Assembly (NCBI RefSeq): GCF_963576545.1
Contig: NC_083655.1
Coordinates: 3,177,871 to 3,241,870 of the forward strand
From: Limanda limanda
Taxonomy: Eukaryota; Chordata; Actinopteri; Pleuronectiformes; Pleuronectidae
Length of the DNA stretch: 64,000 bases
Direction of reading: 5' to 3'
Shown here: positions 1 through 11,456 of the stretch, piece after piece
How positions within the stretch are numbered: position 1 is the stretch's first letter
Layout: each line of letters opens with the position of its first letter
Program-made: the position numbers and the translations under genes
Notes under the pieces: model-generated
Seen by the model: only the letters and a program-made list of their open reading frames with translations
The model's database searches: none
What the model was told of the DNA's origin: nothing

Positions 1-239
1 GTAATAATCATGTTTCTTTGTGCATCTGCACAGAATATAAATCAGGAGGCGGGACTCACACACTTCAGAACTGATTTGTGCACAAGTACTTTATGTAAAA
101 ATAGTACTTATGTATGTTACATCATTCAATCTTAGAGGCGAACACTCAAACCAGTCCAGCTTCAAAAATATGCCGTGCACATCATCAGAGAATCATCAGA
201 CGTGATTGATACCGATATCTCTAATTTGACGTCATGTGC

Positions 240-240
<1 letters not shown>

Positions 241-326
<86 letters not shown>
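241..326. repeat. (GT)43 microsatellite
   Basis: An uninterrupted GT repeat. The long Val-Cys frame starting at 236 is an artefact of this tract. Confidence 0.98.
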
Positions 327-329
<3 letters not shown>

Positions 330-674
330 AAAGTCGCTCTGTTTCCCTGCTAATCACCAGTTCTCCAGTGGCAGTGATGTGCAGACGTGAGTCACATCAA
401 TCAAACGCCGCTCGATACCTTTGGAAATGTCAGTGTGAATGCTGCGGTGGCGTTTGTCAGCTGAGAACCTGCAGAGGAGGAAGCTCGTCAAACTGGATCT
501 TTAGAGACTTCCTGTCACTGACATCAAGGGACACGGTGTCGCGTTTGAAGAAAATAAAAGTTACAGCATTATTCTCCCTGAGAGAAGTAAAGAATGTGGT
601 AGTTCCCTCATATAAGACAAAGAAAAACGAAAGCAAACACACTTTTAAATGTATAGATTGTAATTGCTTTTCAA

Positions 675-704
675 GTGTGTGTATGTGTGTGTGTGTGTGT
701 GTGT
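675..704. repeat. Short GT microsatellite
   Basis: An interrupted GT run with a single TA step. Confidence 0.9.
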
Positions 705-2346
705 CCCTGGTGATTATCATTTTCATATTAAAGGTGGTAACTTCGCTCAGAGCCCCCCCCACCCGCAATTATCACCTCCTTGAGAGTGGGAAATTGAATT
801 GTCTGAGCCCTTCACACACAGATTAACACCTGTTAGACCAATGTGTGAACTGGAGAGGAAGAAGGCAGTTGATTAAATTGTCACTCTATGTATTTTTCCG
901 CCATTTAAATTATAATAAATTCTATATCGTACTGTATTTACGTGAGTTTAGTCTTAAATGAAGAAGCCTTTTTTCCCTGTGAATAAAAATCAATTAAAAA
1001 AGTTTTAAACCAGCTGTAAATCAGTGTTTCTTCACCTTTAGTTTTACCTGTTGATACAAATCTATCCCAACAAACATTTTCCTTTCTCTGAACTGATTCA
1101 GCTCCTTGTTCCTTTTCACTGCTCTTTCCAAACCTGTCAGATGTGCAGAGACTGATCCCTGTGACTGATAAATTAATCTATACAAGTTCCACATCAGAAT
1201 CTCAGGAAACGGCCGGATGCTTGTTAATTTATATGAAGCTACGCAAAGCAGAGGAAACACAGCACATTAATTATTCAGACGTGCTTAATTGGTTAATTAG
1301 GACGGCACACGCCCTCACTGCTCTCCTACATCTCGCTCCACTCTGTTGTAATCAAATGATTTAGCGAGCGTCCGCCTGTAATTCCACGTCCCGGCTTTTT
1401 CTATTTCCGTCTGTGATTGTGAAATATTCCAATCAACTTGAGTTCCAGTGTTTTAAATTGTTGGAATGAAACACCTGTTTCTCCTCAAATTGCTGTGATT
1501 GCATCTGTCTGCAGGTTCAGCGCCGGGCCTGCAGCGCCGAGGGGATCCTAATGATGGATTATCCTCCAGCTCGGGTTTGGAACCGGGCTGCACTTGAAGC
1601 AATGAGCAGAATGAAATTGAACGTGATGAACGTCGGAGCATTTCTCTCATTTACCTCGTGCACGGAGCCTAATGCAACCAGCACATGTATTATTAAAGCG
1701 GCCGTGTGTTCATATCGGGGCAATATTCCCGGCCACTAGTTGTCATTACCTGCAGTTAAAATTAACGTTCTTGTTAAGATCCCTGAGGTCGGGTTCACAC
1801 GGAGCATTCAGGCTTTTTGGTCAGACGACCCACTGATAAAGTTTCGTGACTCATGGAGTGTGGTGAGGTCTGTGTCTGGATTTAAAGGTCGTTGGGTGAA
1901 GGTTATTTAAATACAGAACATTTGCAGAAAGACTGCAACAGGTAGAGTGCAGATACAACACAAAGATGTCATAAATATTCATCATTCAGTGACATTTAGA
2001 AACTTCCACTTCAAGCAGAGGTAATGTGTTGAAAGTGGTTGTTTACAGCTGGATCTCGTCTGCCTGCTCCACCGCGCCCGGCCACTCCAACCAGCTCAAC
2101 CCCCCCGAACACAGCGACCAGGCCAGAGACATTCTGTGACTGAATCCTTCACTGTGAACCTTTCTTAAAACTGTGATTTTACTTTAAGCTTTTCTCTGAC
2201 TTTTGCATGTTAAGTTCCTGCTCCAGGTCCTGATATGTAATGGAAGACATTTTGTTTTACGGACTCATTATCCAATTGGGATTTTATTATTTAACTGATG
2301 ATACTGGAAATCCTGGACCGTCTCATTTCTGTCCATCCTTACTGTA

Positions 2347-2954
2347 GTCCAGGCAAAGTAGCCCATTTTGGAGCCAAAAATAGAAAAAATTGTAAAAGAA
2401 TTTTTTTCAGCATAGATTATGTCTATGAGGTGTCCAGAACAACATACTAAAAGTCCTAAGAAATCTTAGTTGAGGAAATATGTTTAATTCTCATCAATGT
2501 GTGCCAATAAGGCCCGGGAACTATACAGCCCAAAAAGACTATTTTTTTCATTTACTCCAATCAAAATGAAACTTTACACAATGAAAGTAGCCATGAAACG
2601 TAACATTTTTGGTATTACAAGTTTCTTTGAAAATGAATTTATGTATGTATTTGTAATACATATGAATGGTGTTTGCCTAGGCAAATGAGGACATATTCAA
2701 TAAGTGTGGAGCTCATGTGCTTGTCAAATTCATTTCGAAAGAAACTTGTAATACAAAAAAATGTTACGTTTCATTGTTACTTTCATTGTGTAAAGTTTTA
2801 TTTTGATTGGAGTAAAGGAAAAAAATAGTCTTTTTGGGGTGTATTGTTGCCGGGCCTTATTGGCACACATTGATGAGAATTAAACATATTTCCTCAACTA
2901 GGATTTCTTATTCTTTTACAATTAGTCGGTCGTAAAACGCTACTTTGCCTGGAC
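2347..2954. mobile_element. Foldback (long inverted-repeat) element with TA flanks
   Basis: The ends GTCCAGGCAAAGTAGC (2347) and its reverse complement (to 2954) are flanked by TA on both sides (2345-2346, 2955-2956), as in Tc1/mariner-type insertions. Inside, arms of about 180 bases (2461-2641 and 2726-2906) are inverted copies with roughly 90% identity by eye, around a loop of about 84 bases. There is no credible coding frame. It is a non-autonomous MITE-like element. Confidence 0.8.
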
Positions 2955-2957
2955 TAC

Positions 2958-3986
2958 TGGTCCACCCGGCCCCCAGCAGCACATTGACACAGGTCTCAGT
3001 GAAGCAGGAGACGTGTTGTGTCCAGCAGTGATCGCTCTGACTCAAACCTGTGAGCGTGGGTGTGATTATGTTTGGATGCAGAGAAACATTCTGATTAGCT
3101 TTATGCTGATTTCGTGCGTCCACCTCTGAACGTCTGATTAACGAGAGCTGAAACGTGAAGTGGGCAGTTTGCATCACCGATAAATTGACTTCCCCGGGCT
3201 GAGTTCCCCGGGTGACTGATTTCCTTGAGACTCTGGAGGCTCACAGTCCTTCTTGCCTCTCGACTCCATCTCTGCCACGACTTCATTACCCCGGCGTCTA
3301 CAAAGGATTCCTTCTCTCCGGTGACTCACGGCGTATGATCACCGGCTCCTCGTGGTCAGAGAGTGTGTTTGCGTCTCAGCGTTATTGCCCACATCGCTCA
3401 TTAAAGCGCTCCTCCGAGGGATGCACTGGCAATAAATGCAGCAGCAGCAGCGGCGGCGGGTGAACCGCTGGCAGACACCGTGACGGCAGGATCGATGGTC
3501 TCCGCGGCCGGGGGGGGGGGGGGGCGGGCGACCTCAGGGTCACTCATCACGTCGAGGCAGCTGATAATGTGGGAGGATGCAATTGTGGCCGCCTGAATGG
3601 GTTTTTAATTCAAGCTTTATATTGGAAGGACACGGCGGGATTGCCCTCCAGAAAGCAGCGCTGCTCGGCCTGTTGTGCACTGACCTTGGCGTACACGGAA
3701 GGGGGGGGTGTTAAGTTTCTTCTACGAATCTTTTATTTTTTTTCCACGATTCCTGCAGAGAGGCTGAGGATGTACAGTAATTGTTTTTGGCCTCGAGTGC
3801 CGTGAATCACATTCACAGAACTTTAAATTTTCGTAGCTGCGGGATCCACGGGGACCAGTGAGTGTGAGCGAACTCATAAACACACCAGCACAAAGGCACC
3901 GGAGAGAGAGAAGCAGCATAGCAATGAGGGCCGATTATTCCAGGAAGACACGGAGTCGAGAACTGATACCTGAAGGTGGTTTTGCT
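2958..3986. other. Intergenic DNA between foldback element and macrosatellite
   Basis: Unique-looking, moderately GC-rich DNA with a G run at 3510-3524. No supported gene. Confidence 0.6.
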
Positions 3987-6900
3987 GTGGGTGTGAATCC
4001 AGATCAATCACCGGAGAGGTTATTTAAAGAGAGGAATGAGTCTATGTTACAGAGTCAGGTTCTCACATTGTGCTGGAAGCTGCAGGAGGAGCAGGAGCCA
4101 CATTTGCAACATTGGTACTTTGCTTTAATGAAAATGTTTAGTAAAATTAACGTGTGTTCAATTCTGTTTATGTGCATAAAGAAGTATGGGCTACATGTGT
4201 GTCATATTACTGCTTTTATGAAGTCGAAAACCAAGTTTATCTGTATATAAACATGTTTTATGTCTTGTTTTAAAGTTTCTTCTTGGGAAATAAGCTGGAG
4301 CTCTAAGTCCTGTGGGTGTGAATCCAGATCAATCACTAGTGAGGTTATTTAAAGGGAGGAATGAGATTTCTGCACTTTCCCATCATGGACATTCTCTTTA
4401 GCCATCGTTTCTGGCCTATGTTTCTGAAACAGGTTCTTACATTGTGCTGAGGAGCTGCAGGAGGAGCAGGAGCCACATGTCTAACTGTGGTGCTTTGCTT
4501 TAATGTAAATGTTTAGTAAATGAAATGTTTACTATCGTATTAAATTCTGTTTGTGTGCATAAAGAAGTATGGGCTACATTTGTGTCATATTACTTATTTT
4601 ATAAAGTCAAACACAAAGTTTATCTGTATATAAACATGTTTTATGTCTTGTTTTAAAGTTTCTTCTTGGGAAATAAGCTGGAGCTCTAAGTCCTGTGGGT
4701 GTGAATCCAGATCAATCACTAGAGAGGTTATTTAAAGGGAGGAATGAGATTTCTGCACTTTCCCATCATGGACATTCTCTTTAGCCATCGTTTCTGGCCT
4801 ATGTTTCTGAAACAGGTTCTTACATTGTGCTGAGGAGCTGCAGGAGGAGAAGGAGCCACATGTCTAACTGTGGTGCTTTGCTTTAATGCAAATGTTTAGT
4901 AAATGAAATGTTTACTATCGTATTCAATTCTGTTTGTGTGCATAAAGAAGTATGGGCTACATGTGTGTCGTATTACTACTTTTATGAAGTCGAAAACCAA
5001 GTTTAACTGTATATAAACATGTTTTATGTCTTGTTTTAAAGTTTCTTCTTGGGAAATAAGCTGGAGCTCTAAATCTTGTGGGTGTGAATCCAGATCAATC
5101 ACTAGAGAGGTTATTTAAAGAGAGGAATGAGTCTATGTTACAGAGTCAGGGTCTCACATTGTGCTGGAAGCTGCAGGAGGAGCAGGAGCCACATTTGCAA
5201 CATTGGTACTTTGCTTAAATGAAAATGTTTAGTAAATTTAACGTGTGTTCAATTCTGTTTATGTGCATAAAGAAGTATGGGCTACATGTGTGTCATATTA
5301 CTGCTTTTATGAAGTCAAAAACCAAGTGTATCTGTATATAAACATGTGTTATGTCTTGTTTTAAAGTTTCTTCTTGGGAAATAAGCTGGAGCTCTAAATC
5401 CTGTGGGTGTGAATCCAGATCAATCACTAGTGAGGTTATTTAAAGAGAGGAATGAGATTTCTGCACTTTCCCATCATGGACATTCTCTTTAGCCATCGTT
5501 TCTGGCCTATGTTTCTGAAACAGGTTCTCACATTGTGCTGAGGAGCTGCAGGAGGAGAAGGAGCCACATGTCTAACTGTGGTGCTTTGCTTTAATGCAAA
5601 TGTTTAGTAAATGAAATGTTTACTATCGCATTCAATTCTGTTTGTGTTCATAAAGAAGTATGGGCTACATTTGTGTCATATTACTGCTTTTATAAAGTCA
5701 AACACAAAGTTTATCTGTATATAAACATGTTTTATGTCTTGTTTTAAAGTTTCTTCTTGGGGAATAAACTGCAGCTCTAAATCCTGTGGGTGTGAATCCA
5801 GATCAATCACTGGAGAGGTTATTTAAAGAGAGGAATGAGTCTATGTTACAGAGTCAGGGTCTCACATTGTGCTGAGGAGCTGCAGGAGGAGCAGGAGCCA
5901 CATTTGCAACATTGGTACTTTGTTTTATTGAAAATGTTTAGTAAATTTAACGTGTGTTCAATTCTGTTTGTGTGCATAAAAAAGTATGGGCTACATGTGT
6001 GTCATATTACTGCTTTTATGAAGTCGAAAACCAAGTTTATCTGTATATAAACATGTGTTATGTCTTGTTTTAAAGTTTCTTCTTGGGAAATAAGCTGGAG
6101 CTCTAAATCCTGTGGGTGTGAATCCAGATCAATCACTAGTGAGGTTATTTAAAGAGAGGAATGAGATTTCTGCACTTCCCCATCATGGACATTCTCTTTA
6201 GCCATCGTTTCTGGCCTATGTTTCTGAAACAGGTTCTCACATTGTGCTGAGGAGCTGCAGGAGGAGAAGGAGCCACATGTCTAACTGAGGTGCTTTGCTT
6301 TAATGCAAATGTTTAGTAAATGAAATGTTTACTATCACATTCAATTCTGTTTGTGTGCATAAAGAAGTATGGGCTACATGCGTGTCATATTACTACTTTT
6401 ATGAAGTCGAAAACCAAGTTTAACTGTATATAAACATGTTTTATGTCTTGTTTTAAAGTTTCTTCTTGGGAAATAAGCTGGAGCTCTAAATCTTGTGGGT
6501 GTGAATCCAGATCAATCACTAGAGAGGTTATTCAAAGAGAGGAATGAGACTATGTTACAGAGTCAGGGTCTCACATTGTGCTGGAAGCTGCAGGAGGAGC
6601 AGGAGCCACATTTGCAACATTGGTACTCTGCTTTAATGACAATGTTTAGTAAATTTTACGTGTGTTCAATTCTGTTTATGTGCATAAAGAAGTATGGGCT
6701 ACATGTGTGTCATATTACTGCTTTTATGAAGTCGAAAAACCAAGTTTATCTGTATATAAACATGTTTTATGTCTTGTTTTAAAGTTTCTTCTTGGGAAAT
6801 AAACTGGAGCTCTAAATCCTGTGGGTGTGAATCCAGATCAATCACTAGTGAGGTTATTTAAAGAGAGGAATGAGATTTCTGCACTTTCCCATCATGGACA

Positions 6901-9900
6901 TTCTCTGTAGCCATCGTTTCTGGCCTATGTTTCAGAGTCAGGGTCTCACATTGTGCTGAGGAGCTGCAGGAGGAGAAGGAGCCACATGTCTAACTGTGGT
7001 GCTTTGCTTTAATGCAAATGTTTAGTAAATGAAATGTTTACTATCGTATTCAATTCTGTTTGTGTGCATAAAGAAGTATGGGCTACATGTGTGTCGTATT
7101 ACTACTTTTATGAAGTCGAAAACCAAGTTTAACTGTATATAAACATGTTTTATGTCTTGTTTTAAAGTTTCTTCTTGGGAAATAAGCTGGAGCTCTAAAT
7201 CTTGTGGGTGTGAATCCAGATCAATCACTAGAGAGGTTATTTAAAGAGAGGAATGAGTCTATGTTACAGAGTCAGGGTCTCACATTGTGCTGGAAGCTGC
7301 AGGAGGAGCAGGAGCCACATTTGCAACATTGGTACTTTGCTTAAATGAAAATGTTTAGTAAATTTAACGTGTGTTCAATTCTGTTTATGTGCATAAAGAA
7401 GTATGGGCTACATGTGTGTCATATTACTGCTTTTATGAAGTCAAAAACCAAGTGTATCTGTATATAAACATGTGTTATGTCTTGTTTTAAAGTTTCTTCT
7501 TGGGAAATAAGCTGGAGCTCTAAATCCTGTGGGTGTGAATCCAGATCAATCACTAGTGAGGTTATTTAAAGAGAGGAATGAGATTTCTGCACTTTCCCAT
7601 CATGGACATTCTCTTTAGCCATCGTTTCTGGCCTATGTTTCTGAAACAGGTTCTCACATTGTGCTGAGGAGCTGCAGGAGGAGAAGGAGCCACATGTCTA
7701 ACTGTGGTGCTTTGCTTTAATGCAAATGTTTAGTAAATGAAATGTTTACTATCGCATTCAATTCTGTTTGTGTTCATAAAGAAGTATGGGCTACATTTGT
7801 GTCATATTACTGCTTTTATAAAGTCAAACACAAAGTTTATCTGTATATAAACATGTTTTATGTCTTGTTTTAAAGTTTCTTCTTGGGGAATAAACTGCAG
7901 CTCTAAATCCTGTGGGTGTGAATCCAGATCAATCACTGGAGAGGTTATTTAAAGAGAGGAATGAGTCTATGTTACAGAGTCAGGGTCTCACATTGTGCTG
8001 AGGAGCTGCAGGAGGAGCAGGAGCCACATTTGCAACATTGGTACTTTGTTTTATTGAAAATGTTTAGTAAATTTAACGTGTGTTCAATTCTGTTTGTGTG
8101 CATAAAAAAGTATGGGCTACATGTGTGTCATATTACTGCTTTTATGAAGTCGAAAACCAAGTTTATCTGTATATAAACATGTGTTATGTCTTGTTTTAAA
8201 GTTTCTTCTTGGGAAATAAGCTGGAGCTCTAAATCCTGTGGGTGTGAATCCAGATCAATCACTAGTGAGGTTATTTAAAGAGAGGAATGAGATTTCTGCA
8301 CTTCCCCATCATGGACATTCTCTTTAGCCATCGTTTCTGGCCTATGTTTCTGAAACAGGTTCTCACATTGTGCTGAGGAGCTGCAGGAGGAGAAGGAGCC
8401 ACATGTCTAACTGAGGTGCTTTGCTTTAATGCAAATGTTTAGTAAATGAAATGTTTACTATCACATTCAATTCTGTTTGTGTGCATAAAGAAGTATGGGC
8501 TACATGCGTGTCATATTACTACTTTTATGAAGTCGAAAACCAAGTTTAACTGTATATAAACATGTTTTATGTCTTGTTTTAAAGTTTCTTCTTGGGAAAT
8601 AAGCTGGAGCTCTAAATCTTGTGGGTGTGAATCCAGATCAATCACTAGAGAGGTTATTCAAAGAGAGGAATGAGACTATGTTACAGAGTCAGGGTCTCAC
8701 ATTGTGCTGGAAGCTGCAGGAGGAGCAGGAGCCACATTTGCAACATTGGTACTCTGCTTTAATGACAATGTTTAGTAAATTTTACGTGTGTTCAATTCTG
8801 TTTATGTGCATAAAGAAGTATGGGCTACATGTGTGTCATATTACTGCTTTTATGAAGTCGAAAAACCAAGTTTATCTGTATATAAACATGTTTTATGTCT
8901 TGTTTTAAAGTTTCTTCTTGGGAAATAAACTGGAGCTCTAAATCCTGTGGGTGTGAATCCAGATCAATCACTAGTGAGGTTATTTAAAGAGAGGAATGAG
9001 ATTTCTGCACTTTCCCATCATGGACATTCTCTGTAGCCATCGTTTCTGGCCTATGTTTCAGAGTCAGGGTCTCACATTGTGCTGAGGAGCTGCAGGAGGA
9101 GAAGGAGCCACATGTCTAACTGTGGTGCTTTGCTTTAATGCAAATGTTTAGTAAATGAAATGTTTACTATCGTATTCAATTCTGTTTGTGTGCATAAAGA
9201 AGTATGGGCTACATGTGTGTCGTATTACTACTTTTATGAAGTCGAAAACCAAGTTTAACTGTATATAAACATGTTTTATGTCTTGTTTTAAAGTTTCTTC
9301 TTGGGAAATAAGCTGGAGCTCTAAATCTTGTGGGTGTGAATCCAGATCAATCACTAGAGAGGTTATTTAAAGAGAGGAATGAGTCTATGTTACAGAGTCA
9401 GGGTCTCACATTGTGCTGGAAGCTGCAGGAGGAGCAGGAGCCACATTTGCAACATTGGTACTTTGCTTAAATGAAAATGTTTAGTAAATTTAACGTGTGT
9501 TCAATTCTGTTTATGTGCATAAAGAAGTATGGGCTACATGTGTGTCATATTACTGCTTTTATGAAGTCAAAAACCAAGTGTATCTGTATATAAACATGTG
9601 TTATGTCTTGTTTTAAAGTTTCTTCTTGGGAAATAAGCTGGAGCTCTAAATCCTGTGGGTGTGAATCCAGATCAATCACTAGTGAGGTTATTTAAAGAGA
9701 GGAATGAGATTTCTGCACTTTCCCATCATGGACATTCTCTTTAGCCATCGTTTCTGGCCTATGTTTCTGAAACAGGTTCTCACATTGTGCTGAGGAGCTG
9801 CAGGAGGAGAAGGAGCCACATGTCTAACTGTGGTGCTTTGCTTTAATGCAAATGTTTAGTAAATGAAATGTTTACTATCGCATTCAATTCTGTTTGTGTT

Positions 9901-11456
9901 CATAAAGAAGTATGGGCTACATTTGTGTCATATTACTGCTTTTATAAAGTCAAACACAAAGTTTATCTGTATATAAACATGTTTTATGTCTTGTTTTAAA
10001 GTTTCTTCTTGGGGAATAAACTGCAGCTCTAAATCCTGTGGGTGTGAATCCAGATCAATCACTGGAGAGGTTATTTAAAGAGAGGAATGAGTCTATGTTA
10101 CAGAGTCAGGGTCTCACATTGTGCTGAGGAGCTGCAGGAGGAGCAGGAGCCACATTTGCAACATTGGTACTTTGTTTTATTGAAAATGTTTAGTAAATTT
10201 AACGTGTGTTCAATTCTGTTTGTGTGCATAAAAAAGTATGGGCTACATGTGTGTCATATTACTGCTTTTATGAAGTCGAAAACCAAGTTTATCTGTATAT
10301 AAACATGTGTTATGTCTTGTTTTAAAGTTTCTTCTTGGGAAATAAGCTGGAGCTCTAAATCCTGTGGGTGTGAATCCAGATCAATCACTAGTGAGGTTAT
10401 TTAAAGAGAGGAATGAGATTTCTGCACTTCCCCATCATGGACATTCTCTTTAGCCATCGTTTCTGGCCTATGTTTCTGAAACAGGTTCTCACATTGTGCT
10501 GAGGAGCTGCAGGAGGAGAAGGAGCCACATGTCTAACTGAGGTGCTTTGCTTTAATGCAAATGTTTAGTAAATGAAATGTTTACTATCACATTCAATTCT
10601 GTTTGTGTGCATAAAGAAGTATGGGCTACATGCGTGTCATATTACTACTTTTATGAAGTCGAAAACCAAGTTTAACTGTATATAAACATGTTTTATGTCT
10701 TGTTTTAAAGTTTCTTCTTGGGAAATAAGCTGGAGCTCTAAATCTTGTGGGTGTGAATCCAGATCAATCACTAGAGAGGTTATTCAAAGAGAGGAATGAG
10801 ACTATGTTACAGAGTCAGGGTCTCACATTGTGCTGGAAGCTGCAGGAGGAGCAGGAGCCACATTTGCAACATTGGTACTCTGCTTTAATGACAATGTTTA
10901 GTAAATTTTACGTGTGTTCAATTCTGTTTATGTGCATAAAGAAGTATGGGCTACATGTGTGTCATATTACTGCTTTTATGAAGTCGAAAAACCAAGTTTA
11001 TCTGTATATAAACATGTTTTATGTCTTGTTTTAAAGTTTCTTCTTGGGAAATAAACTGGAGCTCTAAATCCTGTGGGTGTGAATCCAGATCAATCACTAG
11101 TGAGGTTATTTAAAGAGAGGAATGAGATTTCTGCACTTTCCCATCATGGACATTCTCTGTAGCCATCGTTTCTGGCCTATGTTTCAGAGTCAGGGTCTCA
11201 CATTGTGCTGAGGAGCTGCAGGAGGAGAAGGAGCCACATGTCTAACTGTGGTGCTTTGCTTTAATGCAAATGTTTAGTAAATGAAATGTTTACTATCGTA
11301 TTAAATTCTGTTTGTGTGCATAAAGAAGTATGGGCTACATTTGTGTCATATTACTGAATTTATAAAGTCAAACGCAAAGTTTATCTGTATATAAACATGT
11401 TTTATGTCTTGTTTTAAAGTTTCGTCTTGGGAAATAAACTGCAGCTCTAAAATCTG
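3987..11456. repeat. Macrosatellite: 21 monomers, 2126-bp higher-order repeat
   Basis: This is a head-to-tail array of monomers, each starting near GTGGGTGTGAATCCAGATCA and ending near TTGGGAAATAAGCTGGAGCT. Two types alternate. The short type (about 326 bp) carries GAGTCTATGTTACAGAGTC. The long type (about 383 bp) carries an insert with TTTCCCATCATGGACATTCT. Three lead-in monomers (short, long, long; starts about 3987, 4314, 4696) precede three copies of a six-monomer unit starting about 5079, 7205 and 9331, each exactly 2126 bp. The three units are almost identical while monomers within a unit differ, which is higher-order repeat structure. The outermost monomers are more diverged. Short reading frames recur every 2126 bp, but none looks like a real protein. 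Confidence 0.95.

Larger units (their letters stand above)
1..2343. other. Intergenic DNA with two GT microsatellites
   Basis: Apart from the two GT tracts I see no exon, RNA gene or recognisable transposon. Short frames here have no family features. Confidence 0.6.

Noticed and set aside
3858..11034. Recurring small frames of 68-130 codons in the macrosatellite, some with LQEEQEPHLQHW
   Set aside because: They recur only because of the 2126-bp repeat, stop at different places in different monomers, and show no domain or consistent start.
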